Assembly (NCBI GenBank): GCA_964570285.1
Contig: CAZMXP010000014.1
Coordinates: 1 to 64,000 of the forward strand
Direction of reading: 5' to 3'
Origin: CAZMXP01 sp964570285
Lineage (GTDB): Bacteria; Planctomycetota; PLA2
DNA length: 64,000 nt
The notes under the pieces were generated by a model. It ran no database searches. It had not been told where the DNA came from and saw nothing but the letters and a program-made list of their open reading frames with translations. The number at the start of each line of letters is the position of its first letter. Position 1 is the first letter of the stretch. The translations under genes were made by a program, and so were the position numbers. Shown here in pieces: positions 45,719 to 55,203 of this stretch.

Positions 45719-46851
45719 GGGTCCTCTGGTTCGGCACCTACAGCCGCGGCGGCGGCTACCCGCGCAACGAGGTGCTGATGGACGCGCTGCGCTCGGTGGG
45801 GGCGGAGGTCGTCGAGTGCCACGTGCCGCTCTTCCGCGACGCGCGCGAGAAGGTCGCCGCCGCGAGCACGAAGCGCGGCTTTCTCCGCTCCGGCCTGCGC
45901 ATGGCGGTCGCGTGGGCGCGCCTCGCGGGCCGCTTCTTCCGCGCCGGGCCGCGCGACCTCGTCGTCGTCGGCTACACCGGCCATGTCGATCTCTACCTGG
46001 CGCGGGCGCTTTCGCTGGTCTGGCGCAGGCCGCTCGTGCTCGACGCCTTCCTGAGCCCCTGGGACACCGTCGTCCACGATCGCCGCCTGCTCCGTCCGGA
46101 GTCCCGCGCCGCGCGCGCCCTCTGGCGCCTCGAGCGCGGCGCGCTGCGCCTGGCCGACCTCGTGCTGACCGATACGCGCGCGCATGCGGAGTTCATGGCG
46201 GAGACCTTCGGCGTGCCCGCGGGGAAGTTCGTGCCGATCCCCGTCGGCTCGCTCGTGCGCGCCCCGGTGCCGGCCCGGGTGGGGGGGGGCGCGGGGGGGG
46301 GTGCCTTCACCGCGTTCTTCTGCGGCACGTTCGTGCCGCTGCAGGGGCTGCCCTACATCCTCGACGCCGCGGAACTCGCCCCGGAGATCTCCTTCGAGAT
46401 CCTCGGTGACGGTCCCGGCGGCGACCTGATCGAGGAGGAGATCGAGCTGCGCGCGATGGCCAACGTGCACCTCGACCGGCGCTTCGTGCCGCGGGAGGTG
46501 CTCGAGGAGAGGCTCGCGGCGGCCGACTGCGTGCTCGGCGTCTTCGGCGAGCAGGAGAAGGCCGGCCGCGTGATCCCCTGCAAGGTCTACGACGGCCTCG
46601 CGGCGGGGCTTCCGGTCGTGACCGGCGACGGGGAGGGGCCGCGCGAGATGCTCCGCGACGGCCACGACGCGCTGCTCGTCGACCGCTCCGACCCCGCGCA
46701 CCTCGTCGCCGCGCTGCGGCGGCTGAGGGACGACCCCGCGCTGGCGCAGCGGCTGCGGGAGGGCGCGGAGCGCTGCTCGCGCGAGCGCTTCTCCCCGCGC
46801 GCGATCGGCCTCCGGCTGCGGGGCGCGCTCGAGGGGCTGGCCCGCACGTGA
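45715..46851 (+). CDS. Family 4 glycosyltransferase
   Basis: This 378-residue protein starts at GTG 45715, overlapping the preceding stop. It is a GT-B fold: the N-terminal domain has FGTYSRGGGYPRNEVLMDAL and a membrane-tending helix (GLRMAVAWARLAGRFF). The C-terminal domain has FTAFFCGTFVPLQGLPYILD, FEILGDGPGGDLIEEE and RVIPCKVYDGLAAGLPVVTG, then GPREMLRDGHDALLVD with the Glu that contacts the donor. The G-rich linker GGGAGGG is encoded by G-runs. It adds one sugar to the growing repeat unit; specificity is unknown. Confidence 0.85.
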   Translation: MRVLWFGTYSRGGGYPRNEVLMDALRSVGAEVVECHVPLFRDAREKVAAASTKRGFLRSGLRMAVAWARLAGRFFRAGPRDLVVVGYTGHVDLYLARALSLVWRRPLVLDAFLSPWDTVVHDRRLLRPESRAARALWRLERGALRLADLVLTDTRAHAEFMAETFGVPAGKFVPIPVGSLVRAPVPARVGGGAGGGAFTAFFCGTFVPLQGLPYILDAAELAPEISFEILGDGPGGDLIEEEIELRAMANVHLDRRFVPREVLEERLAAADCVLGVFGEQEKAGRVIPCKVYDGLAAGLPVVTGDGEGPREMLRDGHDALLVDRSDPAHLVAALRRLRDDPALAQRLREGAERCSRERFSPRAIGLRLRGALEGLART

Positions 46852-47921
46852 GGATCGCGGTCAACGGCCTCGCGCTGACGCGCCGGATGAGCGGCATCGG
46901 CCGCATGACGCTGCACACGCTGCGCGCGCTGCTCAAGCTCGACCGGGAGAACGAGTACCTCCTCTTCCTGCCGAGCGACGCCGACGAGGATCTCGGCCTC
47001 GACGCCCCGAATCTCGCCTGCGTGACGACCGAGGTCTCGCTGTCGCAGCCGCTGCGCAGCCTGCTCTTCGAGGAGTTCGCGATCCCGCTGCGGCTGCGCG
47101 GCGCGAAGGTCGATCTCTACTACGCGCCGAGCTTCCTCTTGCCCGCCTTCCCCGGCGCGGCGGCGGAGGTGATCTGCGTGCACGACCTGGCGTGGCGCCT
47201 CTTCCCCGAGACGAAGAGCCTCCTCTTCCGGACCTACATGAACCGCCGCCTGCCCGCGGCGCTGCGCCGCGCCGCGCGCATCGTCTGCGTCTCGGAGTCC
47301 ACGGCCTCCGACCTGCGCGCGCAGTACGCCCTCGCCCTCGCCGACCGCGTGCGCGTGATCCACAACGGCGTGGACCTGTCGATCTTCCGGCCGCGGAACG
47401 GCGCCGAGAAGGGGGCGCCCTTCGTCGCGGTGGTCGGCAACCAGGACCGCCGCAAGAACATCTCGACGCTGCTCGAGGCCTTCCCGCTCTTCCGGGCGCG
47501 CATGCGCCCCTGCCGGCTCGTGATGGTGGGTCCGGGCGCCCCGCCCCCCGAGGCCCCCCCGGCGGTCGACTTCCTCGGCTACCTCAAGGAGGCCGAACTC
47601 GCCGCCCTCTACCGGCGGGCGATGATGGTCGTGCAACCCTCGCTCTACGAGGGGTTCGGCCTGCCGGTGCTCGAGGCGATGGCCTGCGGCACCGCCGTCG
47701 CCTGTGCCGACATCCCCGTCTTCCACGAGGTGGCGGGGGACTGCGCCGCCTACTTCGACCCGCGGGACACGGGCTCGATCGCGGCGGTGATGGCGGACCT
47801 CGCCCGGGACACCGGGAGGCGCGAGGATCTCGAGGCGCGCGGCCTCGCGCGGGCCCGCGCCTTCCCGTGGGAGGAGACCGCGCGGAAACTGGCGGCCGTC
47901 TTCCGGGAGGCGGTCGCGTGA
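46848..47921 (+). CDS. Family 4 glycosyltransferase
   Basis: This 357-residue protein starts at GTG 46848, with a GTGA overlap. It is a classical GT4: N-terminal MRIAVNGLALTRRMSGIGRM and VHDLAWRLFPETKSLLFRTY; ARIVCVSESTASDL; donor-domain FVAVVGNQDRRKNISTLLEA, RLVMVGPGAP, and the EX7E-type QPSLYEGFGLPVLEAMACGT, followed by PVFHEVAGDCAAYFDP. It is similar to mannosyltransferases of O-antigen clusters, but the donor is not readable. Confidence 0.88.
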   Translation: MRIAVNGLALTRRMSGIGRMTLHTLRALLKLDRENEYLLFLPSDADEDLGLDAPNLACVTTEVSLSQPLRSLLFEEFAIPLRLRGAKVDLYYAPSFLLPAFPGAAAEVICVHDLAWRLFPETKSLLFRTYMNRRLPAALRRAARIVCVSESTASDLRAQYALALADRVRVIHNGVDLSIFRPRNGAEKGAPFVAVVGNQDRRKNISTLLEAFPLFRARMRPCRLVMVGPGAPPPEAPPAVDFLGYLKEAELAALYRRAMMVVQPSLYEGFGLPVLEAMACGTAVACADIPVFHEVAGDCAAYFDPRDTGSIAAVMADLARDTGRREDLEARGLARARAFPWEETARKLAAVFREAVA

Positions 47922-48988
47922 TCCGGGTCGCGCTGCACGCGCCGGCGGGCCCCCGGGGCGGCCCGCGGACCTACGGGGTCGCGCTCGCCCACGCGCTCGC
48001 GCGCTCGGGGGCGGTCGATCTCGTCGTGCTGACGGACCGGCCGGAGGCGTTCGGCGACCTGCCGGCGGTGCGGCTGACGGGCCCGCGGCCCTGGTCCGAC
48101 CACGTGCAGGTCCCGCGCATCCTGAAGCGCCTGGCCCCGCACGTCTACCACAACACCAAGAACGCGCTGCCGTGGCGCCTGCCCTGTCCCGGCGTCGTCA
48201 CGATCCACGACCTCGCCTACCACCACTTCCCCGAGACCTTCGGCGCACTCTCCCGCCACTACCTGCGCGCCGTGCACCGCCACGCCGCGCGCCGCGCCGA
48301 CCGCGTCATCGCCGTCTCCCGCCACGCGAAGGAGGATCTCGTCGCGACGCTCGGCATCCCGGCCGGGCGCATCGACGTGATCTACCACGGCGTCGCGGAG
48401 GAGTTCCACCGCCACCCGCGCCCGCTCGCGCACCGCGCCGAGCCTCCCTACGTGCTCTCGGTGGGCACGATCCAGGCGCGCAAGAACCTCGACGTGCTGG
48501 TGCGCGCCGTGGCGCTGCTGCGCGAACGGCTCGGGCGCCACGTGCCGCTGCGCATCGCCGGCCGCCGCGGCTGGAAGACGAAGGCCTTCGACGAGGCGGC
48601 GCGGCAGGTGCAGGTGGACCTGCTCGAGGTCGTGCCCGACGACGCGCTGCCCTCGCTCTACGGGGACGCCGCGGTCTTCGTGCAGCCCTCGTCGTACGAG
48701 GGGTTCGGGCTCACCGCCGCCGAGGCGATGGCGAGCGGCGCCCCGGTCGTCGCGGCGACCGGCGGCAGCCTGCCCGAGGTCGTCGGCGACGCCGGCATCT
48801 TCGTGCCGCCGCGCGACCCCGAGGCCCTCGCGCACGCGATCGGCCGCGTGCTCGGTGACCCCCGCCTCGAGGCGCAGATGCGCCTCCGCGGCCGCGCCCG
48901 CGCGCGCGAGTTCACGTGGGAGCGGTCGGCGCAGGGCCACCTCGAGACCTACCGCCAGGCGATCGGCGCACGCGGGGGTGCGCGATGA
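47918..48988 (+). CDS. Family 4 glycosyltransferase
   Basis: This 356-residue protein starts at GTG 47918, overlapping the preceding stop. It is similar in layout to its neighbour: IHDLAYHHFPETFGALSRHY, DRVIAVSRHAKEDLVATLGI, VLSVGTIQARKNLDVLVRAV, PLRIAGRRGWKTKAFDEAAR and the EX7E motif QPSSYEGFGLTAAEAMASGA, then PVVAATGGSLPEVVGDAGIF. The pair probably arose by duplication and would add two sugars in sequence. Confidence 0.88.
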   Translation: MIRVALHAPAGPRGGPRTYGVALAHALARSGAVDLVVLTDRPEAFGDLPAVRLTGPRPWSDHVQVPRILKRLAPHVYHNTKNALPWRLPCPGVVTIHDLAYHHFPETFGALSRHYLRAVHRHAARRADRVIAVSRHAKEDLVATLGIPAGRIDVIYHGVAEEFHRHPRPLAHRAEPPYVLSVGTIQARKNLDVLVRAVALLRERLGRHVPLRIAGRRGWKTKAFDEAARQVQVDLLEVVPDDALPSLYGDAAVFVQPSSYEGFGLTAAEAMASGAPVVAATGGSLPEVVGDAGIFVPPRDPEALAHAIGRVLGDPRLEAQMRLRGRARAREFTWERSAQGHLETYRQAIGARGGAR

Positions 48989-50925
48989 GGGCGTGGCTCC
49001 TGCGCGAGACGGCCCGCGCCCCGCGCTTCTGGTCCTGCGCGCTGCTCGTGGCCGCGGCGTTCCTCGCCTACGCCAACAGCCTCGGCGGCGCCTTCCACTA
49101 CGACGACGGCCACCACATCGTCGGCAACCCCTTCCTGCGCGACCCGAAGTACTGGCTCCAGTTCTTCCACCGCCCCGACCTGTTCAGCGCGCTCGAGGGG
49201 CACCACATGTACCGCCCCCTCGTGCTGCTCTCCTACGCCCTCAACTATCATCAGGGCGGCTACGATCCCCTTCCGTGGCGCCTCACCGCGATTGCGCTCC
49301 ATGCATTGACGGCGGTGGGCGTCTACCTGACCATCCGCTCCCTCGCGGCGCAGTTGCGACAGCGCCCGCGGAGGGCCGCGGGCTCCGGGGCTCTCGTGGC
49401 CGCCCTCGTTTTCGCCGTGCATCCGCTCTTCACCGAGGCGGTCGACTACGCGAGCGCCCGCTCCTCGCTGCTCGCGACCTGTTGCCTGCTCTGGGCGTTT
49501 CTCGCCCACCGGACCGCGGGCCGCACGCCGAGGGGCGCGCGCCGCGTGGCGCTCTGGCTCCTCTCGCTGCTGCTCTTCACGATGGCGCTGCTCAGCAAGG
49601 AGATCGCCATCGTCTTCCCCGTGCTGCTGCTGCTCGCGGCGTGGCTCGACCGCAAGGGCTACGTCGCGGTCCTCCCCGCGGCCCTTGTCGCGCTGCTCTA
49701 CCTGTTCGTGCGCCACGCGCTGCTCGGCGCGGCGGTCCTCGACTTCGCCGCCCGCGCCCGCGCGGACGCCGACCCGGGCAGCGGCGGCGCGCGGCCGATC
49801 CTCTGGAACCTCTACACGCAGGCGCGCGTCGTCGTCAGCTACCTCGCGCTGCTGCTCTTCCCGCGCGACCTGACGCCGAACCGCTACGTCCGGGTGAGCG
49901 AGACGCCCTTCGAGCTGCCGGTGATCGCGTCGTGCCTCCTCCTCCTCGCGCTCCTCCACCTCGGCTGGCGCGGGCGCGCGAGGAGACCGCTGCTCTGCCT
50001 CGGCATCCTCTGGTTCTTCGTCGCGCTGGCGCCGACCTCGTCGATCATCCCGCTGAACCAGGTGATGAACGAGCACCGGCTCTACCTGCCGGCCGTCGGC
50101 CTCGCGATCGCGTTCGCGACGGCGGCCTGGCGGCTGCCGCGCGCCGCGAAGCCCGCGATCGTGGTCGCGCTGCTCGGGCTCACGCTCGTGCGCAACCGCG
50201 ACTGGGCCGATCCGGTGCGCCTGTGGGAGTCGGCGGTCCGGGCGTCGCCCCTGTCGGACGGGAGCTGGAACAGCCTCGGCGTGCAGCGCCGGCTGCGCGG
50301 CGATCTCGAGGGGGCGCGGGGGGCGCTGCTGCGCGCGCGCGACCTCGCGCCGCACTCGTGGGACGCGACCTTCAACCTCGGCACGCTGCTCCTGCAGATC
50401 GGCCGCGAGCGCGGGGAGTACGCCGCGCTCGAGGAGGCGCAGCGCTGGCTGCTCCGCTCGATGGAACTCAGGCCCGACGCGACGCGCTCGCGCTGGTATC
50501 TCGCCGAGACGCTGAAGGAGATGCGGCGTCCCGAGCAGGCGGAGGCGATCTGGCGCGCGCTCGCGTGCGAGTCGACGCGCCTCTACGAGATGACGCGCTA
50601 CCCGCTGGCCGCGCTCGCGCTGGAGCGCGGCAGGCCCGAGGAGGCCGAGGCGCGCTACCGCGAGGCGCTCGCCGAAGGGAGCGACCCGGTGCCGGCCTGG
50701 CTCGGCCTCGGCAAGGTCGCGCTCGACCGCGGCGACCGGCCGGAGGCCGCCCGCTGCGCGGCGGAGGCGGGCAGGTCGCGGCCGCACGCGGGCGAGCCCT
50801 GGCTCTTCCTCGCGCGGCTCTACGCGGGAAGCGCGCTCGGGGCGCGCCACCTGATCGAGGCGGAGCGCCGCGGGGTTCGCGTGACCGACGCGGAGCGCCG
50901 ATCCATCCTGATGGGCAGGCCCTGA
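48985..50925 (+). CDS. GT-C-like membrane protein with C-terminal TPRs (TMTC/DUF1736-like)
   Basis: This 646-residue protein starts at ATG 48985 (4-base overlap). The N-terminus has an acidic DD motif in GAFHYDDGHHIVGNPFLRDP, then 9-11 TM helices to about residue 400 (WSCALLVAAAFLAYANSLGG; LLFTMALLSKEIAIVFPVLL; LWFFVALAPTSSIIPLNQVM). TPR-like repeats follow at 410-640 (WNSLGVQRRLRGDLEGARGA; FNLGTLLLQIGRERGEYAAL; PAWLGLGKVALDRGD). Eukaryotic TMTC proteins with this order are O-mannosyltransferases; bacterial homologs are often tagged only as TPR. A lipid-linked sugar donor is likely. Confidence 0.82.
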   Translation: MRAWLLRETARAPRFWSCALLVAAAFLAYANSLGGAFHYDDGHHIVGNPFLRDPKYWLQFFHRPDLFSALEGHHMYRPLVLLSYALNYHQGGYDPLPWRLTAIALHALTAVGVYLTIRSLAAQLRQRPRRAAGSGALVAALVFAVHPLFTEAVDYASARSSLLATCCLLWAFLAHRTAGRTPRGARRVALWLLSLLLFTMALLSKEIAIVFPVLLLLAAWLDRKGYVAVLPAALVALLYLFVRHALLGAAVLDFAARARADADPGSGGARPILWNLYTQARVVVSYLALLLFPRDLTPNRYVRVSETPFELPVIASCLLLLALLHLGWRGRARRPLLCLGILWFFVALAPTSSIIPLNQVMNEHRLYLPAVGLAIAFATAAWRLPRAAKPAIVVALLGLTLVRNRDWADPVRLWESAVRASPLSDGSWNSLGVQRRLRGDLEGARGALLRARDLAPHSWDATFNLGTLLLQIGRERGEYAALEEAQRWLLRSMELRPDATRSRWYLAETLKEMRRPEQAEAIWRALACESTRLYEMTRYPLAALALERGRPEEAEARYREALAEGSDPVPAWLGLGKVALDRGDRPEAARCAAEAGRSRPHAGEPWLFLARLYAGSALGARHLIEAERRGVRVTDAERRSILMGRP

Positions 50926-51860
50926 TGCGCATCCTCTTCCTCGACCACGGCACGACGATGGGCGGCGGCCAGGTGATGGCCGCGCGCCTGCTCCCGCGCC
51001 TGCGGGAGCGTGGCCTTGTCGTCGACGCGCTCGTCGGCTGCCCGCACGTCGAGGGGGCGCCGATCCCGCGGAGCTACCGCGGGCTGCGCCGGGCGATGCG
51101 CGGCTACGACCTCGTCTACGCGAACACGGCCCGCACCGCGATCGCGGCGGCGACGACGAGCGTCCCCTTCGTCTGGCACAAGCACCTGCCCGAGTCGACC
51201 GCGCTCCAGCGCCTCGCGGCGCGGCGGGCGCGCAAGGTGATCTGTGTCTGCCGCTGCGGCGCGCCGCGCGGGTCCAACGTGACGGTCGTCTACAACGGCG
51301 TGCCGCCCATGGAGGCGGCGCCCGCGACGGACCTGCCGCCGGGGCGGAAGATCCTGCTGCTCGGGCGCGTCGAGCGCGAGAAGGGGCACGACGTCGCCGT
51401 CGAGGCGCTGGACAAGATGCGCACCCCCGCGACGCTCGTCGTCGCCGGGCCGGGCGAGTGGTACCTGCCCGCGCACCCGCGCGTACGCCTGCTCGGCCTG
51501 CGCAAGGACGTGCCCGCGCTGCTCGCCTCCTGCGACGTGCTGCTGAACGCGAGCCGCTTCGACGAGGGGGCGCCGCTCGTCGTGCTCGAGGCGCAGAGGG
51601 CGGGGCTGCCGATCGTCGCGACGCGGGTCGGCGGCACCCCGGAGATCGTGCTCGACGGCACGACGGCGCTGCTCGTGCCGAAGGAGGCGCCCGTGCCGAT
51701 GGCGGAGGCGCTCGACCGCGCGCTGGCCGTCGACAGGGCGCAGTGGCGCGCCGCGGGTGCCGCCCACGCGCGCAGGTTCACGATCGACGCCTGCGCCGAG
51801 GCGATCGCCCGCGTGCTCGAGGAGGCGCTGAGGCCGTGGCCTTCGACTTCGGCCATCTGA
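50925..51860 (+). CDS. Short family 4 glycosyltransferase
   Basis: This 311-residue protein starts at ATG 50925, overlapping the preceding TGA by one base. The N-terminal acceptor domain is short (FLDHGTTMGGGQVMAARLLP; YANTARTAIAAATT), the linker is basic, and the donor domain is complete (ILLLGRVEREKGHDVAVEAL; NASRFDEGAPLVVLEAQRAG; VGGTPEIVLDGTTALLVP). The EX7E Glu pair is preserved (DEGAPLVVLE). It overlaps the flippase gene by 25 bases. Confidence 0.85.
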   Translation: MRILFLDHGTTMGGGQVMAARLLPRLRERGLVVDALVGCPHVEGAPIPRSYRGLRRAMRGYDLVYANTARTAIAAATTSVPFVWHKHLPESTALQRLAARRARKVICVCRCGAPRGSNVTVVYNGVPPMEAAPATDLPPGRKILLLGRVEREKGHDVAVEALDKMRTPATLVVAGPGEWYLPAHPRVRLLGLRKDVPALLASCDVLLNASRFDEGAPLVVLEAQRAGLPIVATRVGGTPEIVLDGTTALLVPKEAPVPMAEALDRALAVDRAQWRAAGAAHARRFTIDACAEAIARVLEEALRPWPSTSAI

Positions 51861-53290
51861 AGCACCGCGTCGTCAGCGGCGTCTTCTTCACCGCGACGGC
51901 GCAGGTGCTGCGGCAGATCGTGCAGCTCAGCGCGATCGCGCTGCTCGCGCGCCTGCTCGAGCCGGGCGCGTTCGGCCTGCTCGCGCTCGCCGCGGCGATC
52001 CTCGCGTTCCTGCAGCTTCTCGCCGACCTCGGCCTCGGCGCCTCCGTGGAGCGGAGGCAGGAGGTGACGCCCGCGGAGGAGTCGACGCTGCTGCTGCTGA
52101 ACGTGGGGGGGGCGGGGGGGCTCTGCCTGCTGCTCTGGGCCGCGGCCCCGCTGCTCGGGCGCCTCTTCGGACAGCCCGACCTGCCCTGGGTGCTCTCGGC
52201 GCTCGGCCCCTGCTTCCTGCTCGCCGGCGCGCTGCGCACGCGCAACGCGTCGCTCGCCCGGGCGATGCGATTCCGGGCGGTCGCGTTCGTCGAGTTCGCC
52301 TCGGTGCTCTGCGGCGCCCTCGCGAGCGTGACGCTCGCGACGCTCGGGGCGGGCATGGCCGCGCTCGTCGCGGGCGGCGCCGTGCAGCAGCTCGCGTGGG
52401 CGGGCGCGACGGTCGCGATCGCGGGGCTCCCCGCGCCCCTCACCTTTCGATGGAAGCTCGCGAGGGAGCACCTCGGCTTCGGCTCCACGCTCACCGCGTT
52501 CAACGTGCTGAACTTCTTCACGCGGAAGCTCGACGACCTGCTCGTCGGCGGCCTGATGGGCACCGTGGCGCTCGGGCTCTACGAGAAGTCCTACTCGCTG
52601 ATGATGCTCCCGGTGTCGCAGCTCTCCGCCGTGATCGGCCGCGTGCTCTACCCGGCGCTCGCGAAGGTGAAGGACGACCCGCAGCGGTTCGCCTTCCTCT
52701 TCCTCGGCGCCGTGCGCAAGATCGCCGGGCTCGCCTTCCCGCTGGCGGCGCTCTGCATCGTCGCCGCGGGGCCGGTCGTCCGGATCGTGCTCGGACCCAA
52801 GTTCGAGGGGGCGGTCCCCATCTTCGCGGTCCTGAGCCTCGTCATGGGCCTGCAGCCGCTGACCGGCCTCGGAGGCAGCGTGCTGCTCGCGCGCGGGCGG
52901 GTGCGGCTCCACCTCGCGCTCGGCGCGGGGAGCGGCGCCGTCATCCTGCTCGCGTTCGTCGGCGGCGCGATGCAGGGCACGCCGGTCGCGATGGCGCGCT
53001 GGTACGCGGCCGCCTACGCGCTGCTCTTCGTGCCGACGATGGCGGTCACGATGCGCGTCGCGGGCCTCGCCCTCGGCGACCTGCTGCGGCGCATCGCGGT
53101 GCCCGCGGCGGCGGCGGCGGTCGCCCTCGGCGCGGGGCTTCTCGCGCGCGACCTCCCCTTCGTCGCGACCGCGCTCGCGGTCGGCGCCGCCTACTCCGTC
53201 GCGCACCTGCTGCTGGACCGGACGGCATTCCTCGACCTGTTCCGCTTCGCCGATCCACGCCGCGCGTTCCCCGAGTTCGCGAAGCGGTAG
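51836..53290 (+). CDS. Polysaccharide flippase (Wzx/MOP superfamily)
   Basis: This 484-residue integral membrane protein starts at GTG 51836. About 12-14 TM helices are expected, with the MOP/PST pattern at the N-terminus (QVLRQIVQLSAIALLARLLE, then PGAFGLLALAAAILAFLQLL) and the conserved block FTRKLDDLLVGGLMGTVALG, with YEKSYSLMMLPVSQLSAVIG and RVLYPALAKVKDDPQRF. It moves lipid-linked oligosaccharide across the inner membrane. It ends the first polysaccharide operon. A second flippase lies just downstream on the other strand. Confidence 0.88.
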   Translation: MAFDFGHLKHRVVSGVFFTATAQVLRQIVQLSAIALLARLLEPGAFGLLALAAAILAFLQLLADLGLGASVERRQEVTPAEESTLLLLNVGGAGGLCLLLWAAAPLLGRLFGQPDLPWVLSALGPCFLLAGALRTRNASLARAMRFRAVAFVEFASVLCGALASVTLATLGAGMAALVAGGAVQQLAWAGATVAIAGLPAPLTFRWKLAREHLGFGSTLTAFNVLNFFTRKLDDLLVGGLMGTVALGLYEKSYSLMMLPVSQLSAVIGRVLYPALAKVKDDPQRFAFLFLGAVRKIAGLAFPLAALCIVAAGPVVRIVLGPKFEGAVPIFAVLSLVMGLQPLTGLGGSVLLARGRVRLHLALGAGSGAVILLAFVGGAMQGTPVAMARWYAAAYALLFVPTMAVTMRVAGLALGDLLRRIAVPAAAAAVALGAGLLARDLPFVATALAVGAAYSVAHLLLDRTAFLDLFRFADPRRAFPEFAKR

Positions 53291-53299
53291 AGCGCACGA

Positions 53300-53455
53300 A
53301 TGCCACCAAGGCCCAGCGCCGCCCGACAGGCGGGATTCTTGGCCGCGTGCGTGGCATCGCGGCGCTACCAATCGACAGGCGAGGTCGCCCGTGCGGCGGT
53401 GCGCCTGCTCGAAGACCAACTCGCCCGGCGCGGGACACGATGCGTGAGGCCCGCC
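53300..53455 (+). pseudogene. Remnant of a ParD-like (RHH) antitoxin
   Basis: The frame from ATG 53300 reads ARQAGFLAACVASRRYQSTG and then EVARAAVRLLEDQLARRGTR, closely following the ParD pattern of a helix, [G/R]RY.S..EV.R.A.RLLE and a charged tail. The N-terminal strand is eroded and the reading frame then runs into the complement of the flippase, so it is not a functional gene. No toxin partner is visible. It occupies the 165-base gap between the two flippase genes. Confidence 0.55.
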
Positions 53456-54721
53456 TCATGCACGCAAGAGATCGAGAGCGACGATCGCGGTTCCGGCCGC
53501 CGCGCCGGGCCAGAGCGCGCGCAGGTAGTCGATGTGCGACACGCCGGCGACACGGCGGGTGATCCCCTGCGCGACGGCGGTCGCGAGCAGCGAGCGCGCC
53601 GCAAGGGCGTAGGCGACGCCGACCGCGCCGTGGCGGATGCCGACGAGCAGGACCAGCGCGAGCGCGAGCAGGTTCCAGAGGGACCACTGCATCCGCAGGC
53701 GCATCTTGCCGAGCGCGATCCAGACGAGGCCGGGGTGGGAGTTGAGGCCGACGCAGGCGGCCGCGACGCAGAGCGCGCGCAGCGGCGGCACCGCCTCGCT
53801 CCATCGGGCGGGGTAGAGCCACTCGACGAGCGGCGCCGCGGCAACCCAGAGCAGCGCCGACGCGGGGATCACGGCCAGCGCGTAGATCCTCGTCAGCGCG
53901 AGATAGGCGCGCCCGAGGGAGGCGCGCTCGATCCTGACGAAGAGCGGCAGCGCGACCTGCTCGACGACCGGCCCGAGTTGCGAGACGAGCGCCATCGCGT
54001 GCTGCATCGCGAAGCCGTAGAGGCCGAGCGCCCCCTCGCCGAGCCCGCGGCCGACGGCGAACCGGTCCGCCTGCGCGAAGCAGGCATCCGCCGCCCGAGT
54101 GCCGACGACGCGCGCGCCGTCCGCGGCGAGGTCGGCGGAGGGGCCGGCTTTCGCCCTGGGCGCAAGCAGCCAGAGCGCCGCCGCGCCGAGCACCGCGGCA
54201 TAGAGATCCCCGAGCACGATCGACCACGCCCCGTACCCCTGCTGCGCGAAGCGGACGCGGCGGTAGGCGGCGAAGATCGCGACGCAGGCGTCGACGAAGG
54301 CGAGCGTGCCAAACGACAGGTCGCGCCCGAGTCGCGCGCGCGCCGTCGACGCGAGGCCCGCGAGCAGGAGCGCCGGCGCCGCGGCGCGCAGCAAGGGCAC
54401 GAGCGACGCGGGCGCGTCGAAGGCCCGCGCGATCAGCGGCGCGCCCAGCGCGAGCAGCGCCGCCGCCCCCGCACCCCCCGACATCGAGAGACGGAAGGCG
54501 CGGCGGTCGTCGCAGCCTTCGCGCTGCAGCGCGACGACACCCATGCCCAGATCGCTGCCGCTGCCGAGCAGGCCGCTCGCGACCGCCACCATCACCGCGA
54601 GCCCGAACTCCGCCTCCGTCAGGTAGCGCGCGAGCAGCCAGAGCCCGACGAAGTGCGCCGCCACCTGAACGCCGCGCCCGGCGAGCGTGTGGACGCCGCC
54701 CCGGAATGCCGCCGTGAGCAC
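53456..54721 (-). CDS. Polysaccharide flippase, opposite strand
   Basis: This 421-residue protein starts at GTG 54721. It has the TM-rich pattern of the Wzx/PST family: HFVGLWLLARYLTEAEFGLA, VMVAVASGLLGSGSDLGMGV, QGYGAWSIVLGDLYAAVLGA, DRFAVGRGLGEGALGLYGFA and VIPASALLWVAAAPLVEWLY. It is convergent with the previous flippase, and the two differ substantially. Two flippases within 3 kb suggest two polysaccharides or a duplicated export step. Confidence 0.85.
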   Translation of the reverse strand: MLTAAFRGGVHTLAGRGVQVAAHFVGLWLLARYLTEAEFGLAVMVAVASGLLGSGSDLGMGVVALQREGCDDRRAFRLSMSGGAGAAALLALGAPLIARAFDAPASLVPLLRAAAPALLLAGLASTARARLGRDLSFGTLAFVDACVAIFAAYRRVRFAQQGYGAWSIVLGDLYAAVLGAAALWLLAPRAKAGPSADLAADGARVVGTRAADACFAQADRFAVGRGLGEGALGLYGFAMQHAMALVSQLGPVVEQVALPLFVRIERASLGRAYLALTRIYALAVIPASALLWVAAAPLVEWLYPARWSEAVPPLRALCVAAACVGLNSHPGLVWIALGKMRLRMQWSLWNLLALALVLLVGIRHGAVGVAYALAARSLLATAVAQGITRRVAGVSHIDYLRALWPGAAAGTAIVALDLLRA

Positions 54722-54771
54722 GGCAGCAGTCTATCGGGGGGGCGGAGCGACGTTCTGTCGATCGCGCGGCG

Positions 54772-55203
54772 CTATCGGCGATGTCGAGGGGGAGCGGGGG
54801 GCGGCAGCCTCGCCGCCGCGGCCTGGATCTCGCGCGTCGGGTAGCCGAGCACGGTTCGCACGCCCTCGCGGGAGTCCGCGAACGTGAAGGCCTCGCCCCG
54901 GATCTCGTAGGATCCCGGCCAATCGATCGCGATCTGGTGCCCGCGATCCTCGATCGCCAGAGGGGTGTGCGAACCGCCCCGGAGGAGGCAGTGCGCGTGG
55001 CCGTCGGGAAGGTCGAGGACCCATGCGTCCCCGGATGGTGTCGAGAAGAGGAGCAGCGGCCCCAGCGTCACGATGCGACCCTCGCCCTCCCGCGCGAGCC
55101 GGACGATGTACTCGGTCTCGCGCACGATCGACGCCGTGTCGAACGCCGTGGCACTCTGCCCCGTGGATCTTCGACTTCGACCCATCTTCCCTCTCCGCGT
55201 CAT
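54772..55203 (-). CDS. Conserved hypothetical protein
   Basis: This 143-residue protein has no signal peptide. A basic N-terminus (MTRRGKMGRSRRS) leads to LGPLLLFSTPSGDAWVLDLP and GSYEIRGEAFTFADSREGV, a beta-rich core with a characteristic 'STPSGDAWVLD' and 'WPGSYEIRGE' pairing that I associate with uncharacterised proteins in varied bacteria. It starts with an ATGA overlap with the broken nucleotidyltransferase gene upstream, so both came as one operon. The function is unknown. Confidence 0.65.
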   Translation of the reverse strand: MTRRGKMGRSRRSTGQSATAFDTASIVRETEYIVRLAREGEGRIVTLGPLLLFSTPSGDAWVLDLPDGHAHCLLRGGSHTPLAIEDRGHQIAIDWPGSYEIRGEAFTFADSREGVRTVLGYPTREIQAAAARLPPPAPPRHRR

